From Taxillus chinensis (lineage: Eukaryota; Streptophyta; Magnoliopsida; Santalales; Loranthaceae): a stretch of 64,000 nucleotides of DNA. Shown in pieces: positions 34,323-44,920 of this stretch. Location: the NCBI GenBank assembly GCA_023512835.1, contig CM042090.1, positions 52,935,365 to 52,999,364 on the forward strand, given 5' to 3'. The notes beneath the pieces were generated by a model that worked only from the letters and a program-made list of their open reading frames with translations, was not told the origin of the DNA and ran no database searches. Made by a program: the position numbers and the translations under genes. Each line of letters starts with the position of its first letter. Position 1 is the first letter of the stretch.

Positions 34323-34363
34323 AAACCCTAAACCCTAAACCTAAGCCTCAACACCATTATATA
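34323..34363 (-). promoter_or_regulatory. LTR core promoter: TATATAA plus telo-box-like repeat
   Basis: On the minus strand TATATAA (34357-34363) is followed 15-35 bases later by TTTAGGGTTTAGGGTTT (34323-34344), a telo-box-like motif, then the GA tract. The second Tekay family has GTATAAGG, a shorter TTTAGGGG motif and a GA tract in the same order (about 53330-53371). Transcription start in the telo-box region is inferred from spacing. Confidence 0.6.
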
Positions 34364-34375
34364 GACACCACACAC

Positions 34376-34434
34376 ATCAAAATGACGTAGTTTTGATTTA
34401 GTGAAACCCAGGATCAAAACGACGTAGTTTTGAT
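34376..34434 (-). promoter_or_regulatory. Paired 22-bp near-palindromes upstream of TATA
   Basis: Two 22-bp copies, 34376-34397 and 34413-34434, have arms ATCAAAA and GTTTTGAT around a TGACGT or CGACGT core. Starts are 37 bases apart, directly upstream of the TATA in element orientation. The TGACG/ACGT core resembles bZIP-type (as-1-like) sites. Both are conserved in the second Tekay family at 53385-53406 and 53423-53444. Confidence 0.65.
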
Positions 34435-34565
34435 CACACAAACTACCACCTTCCCACTTCCATACAGGGCAAAATACTCATAATTTCAACATGGTCCTTT
34501 AGGGAAAAATCATTAAAATGACAAAACCAAGGTAACCATACAAAAATATGTCTGCACGCCAATTT

Positions 34566-34693
34566 GCACGCCAATTCCCCAATTGGCGTGCAGCTCCAAA
34601 TGCACTCAAGCTTTACCCCAAACCTCCTTGTATCTTGTAGAGGCCTGAGAAGCAAAAATATGCTTGCACGTGAAATGGGTGAATTCACGTGCA
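34566..34693. promoter_or_regulatory. Inverted repeats GCACGCCAATT and TGCACGTGAA in U3
   Basis: GCACGCCAATT (34566-34576), a CCCC loop and AATTGGCGTGC (34581-34591) form a perfect 11-bp hairpin. TGCACGTGAA (34665-34674) and TTCACGTGCA (34684-34693) form a second pair containing CACGTG G-boxes. Both are followed by GCTCCAAATGC. They lie upstream of the core promoter in U3 and recur at about 41946-42073. Confidence 0.6.
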
Positions 34694-34855
34694 GCTCCAA
34701 ATGCTCTGAAATTTCTGTGGTAGGTAGAGGACCTCATTCTAAGCAACTTTTGTTCTTGCACGCCAATTGTTTGAGGCCATCTACTAGGTCCAAAATCTAG
34801 AAAGTTCCCATTTAGAAGGCAAGACTGCGACTAACTCAAAACACGGGTCCTTACA

Positions 34856-34868
34856 TCCTCTCCCCCTT
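34856..34868 (-). promoter_or_regulatory. Polypurine tract
   Basis: The minus strand reads AAGGGGGAGAGGA directly against the 3' LTR. The same tract abuts the LTRs at 53853-53865 and 61158-61170. Confidence 0.85.
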
Positions 34869-35042
34869 AAGACTTTTCGTCCTCGAAAAGAAAATATGGC
34901 ATGGAAGGAAACAGCAATAACAACCAATGAATACACAAATTAATACACACTGCATGAAAATACACACAAAAGAAATACTCTCAGGTCACCTAATCAGTTG
35001 GGCAAATACCTGATTATGTTGATGTTTGCCTTTCTCCCCTCG

Positions 35043-36361
35043 TCAGGGTTGTTCGTCCTCGAACAAATCAGGGTAGTGAGCACGCATCTCAGTCTCACGT
35101 TCCCAAGTCTCTTCCTCCATCCCGCAGTGTTTCCACAACACCCGAACCAACGGAATAGTCTTACCTCGCAGCTGCTTCTCTCTCCTATCCAAAATACGGA
35201 TGGGTGCCTCAACAACTGACACATCTGCCTCAAGATCCAGAGTACTCCAATCCAACACATGTGTGGGATCGGGATGATATTTCCGCAACTGGGATATATG
35301 GAAAACATCATGAACTCGCTCAAACTAGGTGGTAATGCCAACCTATAAGCAACAGGTCCAACTCTGCTCAAAATTTCAAACGGTCCAATGTATCGTGGAG
35401 ACAACTTGGACCCTTTTCCAAATCTCTTATGCCCTCTCCGTGGAGAAACACGAAGGAATACGTGGTCTCCTACCAAAAACTCTAACGGTCGGCGTCGGCG
35501 ATCCGTATAAGACTTTTGTCTGCTCTGAGCTGTAAGAAGACGTTGCCTAATCAGCTGTACTTTTGCCGTAGCCTCTTGGACCAATTGAGGTCCTAACATA
35601 GCTGTCTCTCCAACTTCTGCCCAACATAATGGAGACCGACATGGGCGACCATACAATGCCTCAAACGGGGCCATCCCAATAGAGGACTGGTAGCTGTTAT
35701 TATAGGCAAACTCCACCAGAGGAAGGTGAGAAGCCCATGATCCTCCAAAATCTAGTACACAGGCTCTCAACAAGTCTTCCAATGTTTGAATGGTCCTTTC
35801 CGACTAACCATCAGTTTCAGGATGGAAAGCAGTACTCAAATTAAGTCGTGTTCCCAAGGCTTCTTGCAAACCTCCCCAAAACCGAGATGTAAACCGCGCA
35901 TCCCTATCTGAAACAATAGATAAGGGCACTCCGTGCAATCGGACAATCGCATCAACATATAACTGGCTTAATGTGCCGATAGGGTCTCGCTCCCGAATTG
36001 CCAAGAAATGGGCCGATTTAGTTAATCGGTCTACGATGACCCAAATCATATCCTTCCGCTCGGAAGTGGTAGGAAGTCCTGTCACAAAGTCCATGGTAAT
36101 ATGCTCCCACTTCCACTCAGCTACGGGCAAAGGCTGCAATTGACCAGCCGGTCGTTGATGCTCCGCCTTCACTTGTTGACAAGTAAGGCACCTGGAAACA
36201 AACTCGCTACACTCGCTCGGCCCCGGCCACCAGAACCGTGCTCGAACGGCATGATACATTTTTGTTCCTCCTGGGTGCACAGCCAAACGGGAATGATGAA
36301 ACTCCCTCAGCACATCCTCACGCATGGGAGGCGGTACTATCAGACGCCTCCGAAATTTCAA
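35043..36361 (-). pseudogene. Tekay-type integrase with chromodomain-like tail
   Basis: The segment shows the C-terminal Cys pair of the zinc domain ([14 protein letters not shown]), then core residues in TMDFVTGLP and VSDRDARFTSRFW. A TAG near 35804 stands just after HPETDG, immediately before the expected catalytic-Glu region. The frame resumes with FAYNNSYQSSIGMAPFEALYGR and a GPFEILSRVGPVAYRL module. After a frameshift near 35300 comes a chromodomain-like tail (VEAPIRILDR, IPLVRVLWKHCGMEEETWE). In chromoviruses this tail may steer insertion to particular chromatin. Broken by one stop and one frameshift. Confidence 0.9.
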
Positions 36362-36529
36362 CTCATGTTCAACTCCTTCTGTCTAGTCTTCTGACAACTC
36401 TCCGGCCTCTATCTGGGCCCGGATCACTTCACAGTCCACGTTCCCCAACTGTCCATCAAGGACGCGTTGATATAACTCTGGTATCACAGTGATAGGACAC
36501 AGGATTGCTTCCCCACCGCGAAAATCAGG

Positions 36530-37468
36530 CTATACCTGAAGCACTGCTAACTGTTCCATCATTTTCCATTCTCTCATGGAAACCTCAGCTTTTCCCTTTC
36601 TACTTAGCGCGTCAGCAACTAAATTCCCTTTCCCAGGCGTGTAGGAGAGCGTGAAGTCAAACATTTGCAGGTACTCTACCCATCTCCGCTGTCTCAAATT
36701 TAGGTCTCTCTGGGTGAAGATATACTGTAGGCTTTTGTGGTTAGTGTATACCACGAATTTCTCCCCCAGCAGGTAATGTCGCCAAGACTTTAGGGCAAAA
36801 ATAACTGCTGCTAACTCCAGGTCGTGCATTGGATAATTTTGCTCATGGGGTTTCAGCTGTCGCGAGCCATACGCGATGACTTTGTGCTCCTGCATCAGGA
36901 CACACCCCAGTCCAATGCGAGACGCATCGCAATACACTTCAAATGGCACCTCCTCCTGTGGTAGACTCAACACCGGTGCAGTTGTCAGACGAGTCTTCAA
37001 TTCTTCAAAAGCTTGTTGACACTTGTCCGTCCATTCGAATTTGGCTCCCTTCCGCGTGAGAGCTGTCATGGGCGCCGCCAACCGAGAAAACCCTTCCACG
37101 AAACGTCGGTAATACCCTGCCAGACCCAAGAAACTGCGGATCTCAAAAACATTTGTGGGCCTCTTCCAAGATGATACGGACTCAATCTTGGTTGGGTCCA
37201 CTACAACCCCTTCGGCAGATATTACATGCCCAAGAAAATGCACCTCTTGCATCCAGAAGTCACATTTGCTAAATTTAGCATACAATTGATGATCTCGTAG
37301 TGTCTGCAACACCACGGTCAGGTGCTCCTCATGCTCAGCTCGGGTTTTAGAGTACACGAGAATGTCATCAACAAACACCACCACGAAGGAATCTAGGTAT
37401 GGGGCAAATACCTGATTCATCAGGTGCATGAACACTGCCGGTGCATTCGTGAGCCCAAAAGGCATCAC
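36530..37468 (-). pseudogene. Tekay-type RT C-terminal part and RNase H
   Basis: This open run of ~312 codons starts at [13 protein letters not shown] and includes the RT active site [10 protein letters not shown], then [12 protein letters not shown] of the RT thumb. RNase H follows ([42 protein letters not shown]). It is uninterrupted inside but out of frame with the upstream PR-RT part. It ends in a stop at 36530. In frame with integrase, it is separated from it by ~170 bases containing that stop and a second one near 36383. Confidence 0.9.
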
Positions 37469-38697
37469 TAACCACTCATAGTGGCCGTATCTGCACCTGA
37501 ATGCTGTCTTAGGGATGTCCTCGCCTGGACCCTCAATTGATGATATCCCGAACGCAGATCAATCTTTGAGAACCATCGTGCTCCACTCAGCTGGTCAAGT
37601 AAATCATCGATCCGCGGTAAAGGGTATTTGTTCTTTACCGTCACTTGATTTAACTTCCGGTAATCAATACAAAGCCGCAACGAACCATCTGCCTTCTTAG
37701 CAAACAAAACTGGTGCACCCCAAGGTGAGGTACTAGGGCGGATAAAACCTTTATCTCCAAGCTCCTTTATTTGGTTTTGAAGCTCCAGCAACTCGGCAGG
37801 TCCCATCCGGTATGCCACTTGTGAAATGGGTCCAACCCTAGGCAGAAGTTCAATCGTGAACTCGATACTTCTGTTCGGAGCCAACTCCCCAGGAAAAACA
37901 TCTTGGAAATTCTCAGCAACATCCGGCCACACCCGTTTCTCCACGTTACCTCCCTCCTCAAAGGTTAGAGTGGCAAGTCTATGGGTAATATTGCCCCATA
38001 GCTCCCTCGTCGGTTCAGCTCTCCCAGCATTCCTATCCCATTCACCCACTAAGGTACAGGAAGATCCTGTGGGTGAAGTAAACGTCACTCGTCGTCTATA
38101 ACAATCAATCTTAGCCTGAAAGGCCATCAACCAGTCCATCCCCAAAATCAAACTAAAGGTCCTCATTGGCATCACGTATAGATCGAAAGAGAGTTCAACA
38201 TCTCCTATCGTAAGCGCACACTCACGACACACTTGGTGGATCGACTCCACACCTCCCATTGGTGACTCGACCCTCAGAGGTCTATCAACCTCCACACAAT
38301 CAAGTCCAAGGCTTTCAACCAAGGACTTAGCAATCAGGGAGCACGAAGCTCCGGTATCAAACAATGCCGCAACAATAGTGCGAGATATTAAAATAGTACC
38401 TCGAACTACCGAAGGTCCGACTCCACCTTCCTCGGAGGGTGATGGTAAATCCTCCATCTCTGCTGGTGCTGAGGTAAGCGCAAACACTCTGCTTTGGCTT
38501 GCCCCACCACTGGCCTCGCTCGCCTTTCCTTTAGTTTTTGCTTGGAGTCCACTGGGACGCCCCTCCGAACCTCCTTGTTGTTGCCTCTCCCCCTTGTGGT
38601 CTAGTGTGACTGGAACCAGCCTGACTGGCTTGCCACGAATGTGCTGGCTTCGGAGCTGGGGCTTGAAATTGGGTCTCACCCCTGCTTCCTTGTGCAA
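37468..38697 (-). pseudogene. Tekay-type protease and N-terminal RT
   Basis: The aspartic protease site is [11 protein letters not shown], followed by [10 protein letters not shown] begins at [15 protein letters not shown] and runs through [39 protein letters not shown] and [14 protein letters not shown] frameshift near 37500 separates it from the RT active-site half. Another near 38600 separates it from gag. Confidence 0.9.
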
Positions 38698-39823
38698 AAC
38701 TTCCAGCTCCCCAGCTACTTCCCCTGCTGAAACACACCTTACTGATGTGTCCTATCTTCCCACAGCTATGACACTTCAAGTGCTGTTTGGGGCACTCACG
38801 TTTGACGTGCCCTGCCTGTCCACAACAGGTACACCCGCTTGGGAAGTTCCCATCAGAACCTCCCTGTCCTCCAAAGTAACGGGATCTGGGTGGGGCCATT
38901 AAAGCTTGGCTCCTGTCCTTGGGAAGAGTCCCACTCCCAGGCTCAATCCTCTGCCTCTTGGTTTCCCCCTGCTTATCGCGCATACTGTCCCAGCCGCTCC
39001 TGGTGAGCCTGTCTTCCTTCTTCTAATCCTCTCTCCACAATCTTTGCTGTGTCCACGACTTCAGCATAAGTTTTCAATCGCAGCATCTCTACTTTTTGCT
39101 TCAGGGCAGGTTTGAGTCCCATGGTAAACTTATGGGCCTTCAAGTCCTCCCTTGAGATTGCTTCTGGGGTAAACCGACTCAGCCCTCGAAAATCTCGCTC
39201 ATACTCTGCCACCGTACGCGATCCCTACTTAAGACTACTGAACTCTTCCCGTTTCTGCCACCGCAACGACTCTGGGAAGAACTCCTCATGAAACAATTGG
39301 AGGAACTCATTCCAGGACATGGTCTCCATGTCTCGGCTTCCTGAAATGCTAAGCCACCACTCCAACGCCTCCTCCTCCAACTGTCGGACTGCCAGCCTCA
39401 CCTTGTCTTCCTCCTGGGGTCGGAGGAAGGAGAATACATGTTCGATCTGCCGCAGCCAATGCTCTGCTCCTAAAGGTTCAGCTCCTCCCTTGAACCTTGG
39501 TGGGTGTTCCTTTCGGAACCGCGTCACCACATTGTCCTCATCTCGCCTCACCGGCACTTCCTGCCTACGCGACGGTCCTGCCTCACGGGGTGGAGAGGGT
39601 GGCACTGGCTGTCGTGCCATCATCTCCCGACGTACCTCGTTTAGGATCTCCCCCCTGAGATCCTCACGCATTCCCTGAACATTCTCACTTAAGGCCCTGA
39701 CTTGGGCCATGATCCGCTCCAGGGGATCATCGCCCTCTACTCGTTGTCCTCTCTCCTGTCCAAGACGTGCGAAGATTCATCCTCTACAGCTGGGGTAGCT
39801 CGGGTTACTCTCCTAGGAGGCAT
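38531..39823 (-). pseudogene. Tekay-type gag with two zinc knuckles
   Basis: The likely start is the ATG at 39823 (MPPRRVTRATPAV), which closely resembles the MPPRRKTRASG start of the second family. A stop and a shift near 39730 and a TAG near 39224 break the frame, and another shift lies near 38975. The gag core is FRKEHPPRFKGGAEP, RQIEHVFSFLRPQEEDKV, EWWLSISGS and FFPESLRWQKREEF. Two CCHC knuckles are intact: CTCCGQAGHVKREC and [14 protein letters not shown]. Gag binds RNA through these knuckles. Confidence 0.88.
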
Positions 39824-40254
39824 AGTCTACCTATTTTAAACAGAACTAGTGTCAGCATCTCAACTCTATACACCCTCATCCCCATGGGCCATGAGGTACT
39901 CAAGCAACGTTTTTCATATAAACATATAGGTAAATCACAAAATTGCACAGCAGCGATTCATAGTAACAATCCATAGCAACAAGTCTCACAGGAAATCATA
40001 GAATTTCACAGCAACAAATTTCAATGTCAAATCATAATACTCATATTGAAATTAAACTAGTGCCCTAATGCCAATGCATGTATGCATCCCAACCCAAATG
40101 CAAATGTCCTACTCCTTGGTCTAACTGCCCCTGAGTACACCCCAGAAAACCAGATAGAACCACGGTGATCAGGCGTGTCCTACACTGCCCCCCAAGGGTC
40201 TCAAAAGCAGTCATCCCGCCCCACTACCCTAGGTCCACTAGACCATGAACTATC
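39824..40254 (-). other. 5' leader of Tekay-type element
   Basis: Untranslated leader between primer site and gag. I see no ORF or strong structure. The second family has a leader with the shared phrases AGTGCCCTAATGCCAATGCATG and ACTAGACCATG at the same place (58983-59382). Confidence 0.75.
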
Positions 40255-40266
40255 GCTCTGATACCA
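40255..40266 (-). promoter_or_regulatory. Primer binding site, tRNA-iMet type
   Basis: The minus strand reads TGGTATCAGAGC three bases after the LTR end. This is the common plant initiator-Met tRNA primer site. Confidence 0.95.
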
Positions 40267-40269
40267 TAT

Positions 40270-41633
40270 TGTCACACCCCAATTTCCTTTCACTTGGAAA
40301 CGGGTAGTGACTGCCCATGCCCGCACCCGAAGGGTCAAGGGGTTGGTGCAAGCACCTCAAAGGACTTATGACATGGGTGCTGTCCCAAACCTGTACAACC
40401 AGGCTAACATGCCACGGGGCATGCTCCTGCTCCCAAACCATGCACACAAACAATAATTAAATAACAACCACAACCCAGTTCATTTCATTCAAAAGGGCTC
40501 AAAGTTCAATACAACTCAATGGGAAAAAGTTCCCATTTAAACCAGAATATGCTGTTTACAAATAATCCCAAACATAAAATAGAAATCCATAACAAAACAA
40601 AGAAAACCAACATAGTCTTCAGCCTCAGTGGCCTGTCACCACAGCCCTTTCACCTACCGCCTGCTAAACCCTGCAAAAGAACAGTTTATGGGAGGGGTGA
40701 GCAAACCATAGCTCAGTAGGGATCCAGTCTCCCCAGACCCTTCCCACTCTACAGTATGCATGACAAGTGTATGCTTGTGCTCGTGTCGTGCCCTAAGCTA
40801 AAGCAGTAAACATCACCCAGTAACACACCTTTTACCTGAGCCCACACTAGAGGGCAGAGGACACCCCGCCACCACGGCGACATGACATACCACATACAGG
40901 CGAATGTTGCATGGACACCAATGCAACATTTTCCACCCGAGTCGGGTATGGTCAACCACCTCCTCGGGCGCCATACCCACCCTTAGGAATGGGTGTAGAC
41001 TTAGCCCACCGTCGTGAGTGCTACACCGAGACTCAGGACTGCAGTCGTGGCCAAATCTCAAAGGGTCCAGTTATCATGCCTAGCCCATAACTCAGCTCAA
41101 TCCCACCACATTTGGGTGATCAATTTCAAACGACAATATAATCAGTTACAAAAGTACGACTTAGTACACATCTCAATTTAATACAAAACAGCAGTGCTGC
41201 TCAACAGAGTATATCACAAACAAGGTTCACACGGCCGACATAATCGATTACAAACAACAACTACCAGCCTCACAGGCTTAAAACCAAACACGCAACACAC
41301 AACAGCCACACAGAAATATTATCAAACACGTAGTGAACGTAGCCACACAAACATTTTATCAAACACCTAGTGGGCATGGACAACCCAATGATTTCTAGCC
41401 CACTCCCAAACATCAAACCAACCAATATGCCATTGAAAACCAACATCCATATAGGAGATCACACCTATATGGATTTACATATAGATATAAGCATGTATAG
41501 GACAAATACCCTAGGACAGAGAAAGATTGAGAAGAACGGAGTCCCTACCTTGCAAAAGTTCTCTGCTCTAGCCTCTACGATACACCAACCACCCACGCGA
41601 ACCTCTACGGCCAAGATCCGAAGGTTCCCTCAC

Positions 41634-41680
<47 letters not shown>

Positions 41681-42235
41681 GGCGGCTGCAACAGCAAATA
41701 GAAAACCCTAAACCCTAAACCTAAGCCTCAACACCATTATATAGACACCACACACATCAAAACGACGTAGTTTTGATTTAGTGAAACCCAGGATCAAAAC
41801 GACGTAGTTTTGATCACACAAACTACCACCTTCCCGCTTCCATACAGGGCAAAATACTCATAATTTCAACATGGTCCTTTAGGGAAAAATCATTAAAATG
41901 ACAAAACCAAGGTAACCATGGAAAAATATGTCTGCACGCCAATTTGCACGCCAATTCCCCAATTGGCGTGCAGCTCCAAATGCACTCAAACTTTACCCCA
42001 AACCTCCTTGTATCTTGTAGAGGCCTGAGAAGCAAAAATATGCTTGCACGTGAAATGGGTGAATTCACGTGCAGCTCCAAATGCTCTGAAATTTCTGTGG
42101 TAGGTAGAGGACCTCATTCTAAGTAACTTTTGTTCTTGCACGCCAATTGTTTGAGGCCATATACTAGGTCCAAAATCTAGAAAGTTCCCATTTAGAAGGC
42201 AAGACTGCGACTAACTCAAAACACGGGTCCTTGCA
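40270..42235 (-). repeat. 5' LTR of Tekay-type element
   Basis: 1966 bp, closely matching 32901-34855. It ends GGTCCTTGCA, where the partner ends GGTCCTTACA. The CT tract at 41636-41678 is longer than in the partner. AAAGC follows at 42236-42240. Confidence 0.93.
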
Positions 42236-43830
42236 AAAGCAAAGATCAGGTATCCCACACCACACCTTTCCTCAATTTCACAAACCAAATTGTCTTCACT
42301 TTGTAGTCCTGCAATCGATGGTTAAACATCGTGAACAAAACCAAGCGACAGTAGCAGTACGAACTCCTCTTTCTTTTGGATTCTGGGCTGCTGCTAGCAA
42401 TTGAAGCGGCGCCTTTATAGTGCACTCTTCAGCTACTAGGACGCGGCACCAGTAGAACTTGTCCGGTTGAAAGGCTCCAAAGAAGGTTATCGGGTTCGTG
42501 GGCCTTTGCGCATCATGGCGGGAACGGTTGGCGTCAGGTCGATATGGCAGCGCTGTGGAGGGCTGAGGAGATGGCAGTTGGTGTAATCAGTGTTGCTGGC
42601 TGGTACGGCGTCGATCGTGGGAAGGTGCAATTTGGGCCGGCGAGAAACAGTGGCTCTAGGATCGTTAGTGGAAGGGAAGAATAGGCAAGATAAAGGGAGA
42701 CTTCTTTTGTGGCTTCAGATGTGGATTTGAAATGGTGGTGACAGCAGTGCAGCTTCCGCCCGACAGAGGGAACAGAGGCGGCCGCCGGCGTGGTGATTTC
42801 TGGCCACCAGGGGAATTCGGGAAAAGGTGAGAAAAATGGGAGATAGCTAGGTTTGTGAATCGTGAGAGCCCCCCTCTGGATCGATTATTCTAGGGTTTAT
42901 ATAGAGAGAAAGGATGATTAAGGTTTAGATTGGGGGGCGACGGCTAAGAATGAGAGAGAGAGGAGGTATGGGCATGGGTTAGCTGGCTGGGCGTGTGAAG
43001 GCGGCAGGGGGAAAGCCGGTTTTGGCAAGGCAGGGAAAGAAGAGAAGAGAAAAAGGAAAAAGAATCCATACTGCTGCGGGAGGGTCTCCTGCATCACTGC
43101 GTCTCTGCGCTGCGCCTGGGGAAGAAGAGGCAGCGTGCACTGCTGCCTGCGTGAAAGAGACGGAAGAGAGATGGAGGGGAAAGAGAGAGTTGACCGGGTT
43201 TGTTTGTTTTTTTTGTTTTGTTTTGTTTTTTAATCAATTAAAAGGTGACACGTGGACTGAGTTAGGCGGGAAAGAGAAAAAGATGGCGGCTAGGGTTTTA
43301 AAATTTTCAGTTGAGTATTTTTTAACTAATGTCTTTAGGTTTTTAGACTCGGGATGGTGACTCGAATTTTAAAAAATTATGAGAAAATTATTTTTGAACT
43401 CGGGACATCGTAACGAGTGACCCCGTGTTATTTTTATTTTAAAATGATTTTATTTTCGCGCCAAGCCTGTACTGCGATTATTTATTATCGAAAAACATAA
43501 TTTTTGATTTTTATTGAAAAAGACCCCAGGAGCGAATATATACAATATATATGTCAAAATTCTAAGAATAACGAGTAGAATGAGAATATGAGGTTCGTGA
43601 CCTGATCCGGAGTGCCGTTTGAAAAGTCAATTACCATTTTAACCTCACTAGTGGCCCGAACGCTATTTTGACCATATCTTCTTCGTTTGACCTTAGAATC
43701 AAGCGTGGTCAAAGGCGTTGATCCTCGAATTTGATTTTTTATTGCCCAGGACTGGCTCTTTGGCATTTGGAGATCTTTTTGAATAATTTCTTGAAATCGG
43801 GCATTTGCGGCTCAGTGGTCATGACTCTGT
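42236..43830 (-). repeat. Ogre-type LTR, minus strand, 5' part (truncated)
   Basis: This continues the LTR at 31266-32900. On the minus strand it carries TATATAAA (about 42896-42904) followed by GGGGGGCTCTCA, and GTGACCTGATCCGGAGTG-type sequence (plus strand, 43600-43617), all in LTR order. It stops near 43830, lacking roughly the first 70-80 bases of the LTR. There it meets a plus-strand LTR fragment. Confidence 0.8.
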
Positions 43831-44900
43831 CGTCCTATAAAATTTCAATGCTACTTGACCCAATGCTACTCTAATATTGTATATCTCGCGTAGTAAAAAA
43901 AACAGCGAAAAGAGAGAGAGAAAAAAAACAGAGAGTGAATTTTTGTAGATTTATTTTCATTTTTTTTGTTTTTTTGTTTATTTTAAAAAAAATCTTGCTT
44001 AAATAAAAAATGTAGAAAAAAACTTAAATTGAAAAAGAACAACAAACAAAATCTTTTTAAATAAAAAAATTTATTTTCTCAAAATAAACACAAGTCCAAA
44101 ATAAGTCAATTGCCCACACTTTTCTTTTCTGGTTTTCTAAAAAAAAAAAGTATAAAAACAAAAAATGTCTTTTTCTAAATTAGGGTTTGTGTTCTAAAAA
44201 AAAGTTTCCTTTTAATTCAAGGCTTGTGTTCTCAAAAAAAAAAAACAAACAAACAAATAAAACAAAACAAAAAAGAGAGAATTGTTTTTTTAAAACCATT
44301 TTTAATTTTAAAAAAATTATTTTTTTTGAAAAAAAACTTTTTTTTTCCAAAACAAGTATTTAAATGCTTTCAAATACTTAGGATTTAAAAAAAACGCAAG
44401 CCTTTCAAACACTTGGGCATTTAGCATGTGTGCCTACCCTTTTGCTTTTTCCATTTAACTTAGAAAATTATTCTTTTAGATAACTTAGGTTTAACTTTGA
44501 ATGTTATTAGGATTTTCTTTTGGTGGTTTATGATAAATTAGATTTAATTTCAAATTCAACAAACAACTTAGAAAAATAAAAAAAGTAGAACTTTAGGCCT
44601 CGAGAAAATTCAATACACCTTTAAACTAATTAACTTCAAGACAACAAATAAAACAAGTTAGAAATCTCTAATTCTTAAGATAGGTACCGAAAGGGGCATT
44701 GTGGGAGTATTAATTTTTCTCTACGCAATAAACTCCCGAGCTCTTCCCTAGTGAAATAGATAATTTTCTTTTAGGTGACCAACTGCATCCCAAAAACGGT
44801 TGGTGGCGACTCTAATTTTTCATCACCATTCGGATGAAGGTTGGGGGGATTACTGGACCCCAAAAGCGGTTTTCCTACCGGATGGAATCCCGTGATGACA
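43831..44900 (+). repeat. 3' part of a plus-strand Ogre-type LTR
   Basis: From about 43831 the sequence follows the 3' third of the solo LTR (from ~19010 onward) on the plus strand: a GA tract, T/A-rich blocks, GATAGGTACCGAAAGGG, then GTGATGACA at 44900 followed by a primer site. It is the 5' LTR of a third Ogre-like element, truncated at its 5' end where it abuts the inverted LTR. Confidence 0.8.
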
Positions 44901-44902
44901 CT

Positions 44903-44920
44903 TGGTGACTCTGTTGGGGA
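44903..44920 (+). promoter_or_regulatory. Primer binding site of third Ogre-like element
   Basis: TGGTGACTCTGTTGGGGA, two bases after the LTR end, is homologous to the site at 16121-16138. Confidence 0.7.

Larger units (their letters stand above)
32901..34855 (-). repeat. 3' LTR of Tekay-type element
   Basis: 1955 bp, plus-strand ends TGTCACACCCC and GGTCCTTACA. It closely matches 40270-42235. It contains the promoter features listed at 34265-34693. Confidence 0.93.
32901..42235 (-). mobile_element. Complete Tekay/Del-type gypsy element
   Basis: This 9335-bp element has LTRs at 32901-34855 and 40270-42235 and a 5-bp duplication AAAGC at 32896-32900 and 42236-42240. The primer site matches tRNA-iMet. 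The order on the minus strand is gag, protease, RT, RNase H, integrase and a chromodomain-like tail, as in Tekay/Del chromoviruses. Every coding domain is recognisable, but at least five frameshifts and several stops make it non-functional. It sits inside the minus-strand Ogre-type LTR. Confidence 0.92.

Noticed and set aside
34323..34344. Interstitial telomere repeat (CCCTAAA)n
   Set aside because: Only two to three units, at the same place in both LTRs of one element and next to a TATA box; better read as a telo-box.
38378..38902. 174-codon plus-strand ORF (and similar plus-strand ORFs at 58279-59079 and 63195-63698)
   Set aside because: They are antisense shadows of gag and pol on the minus strand.
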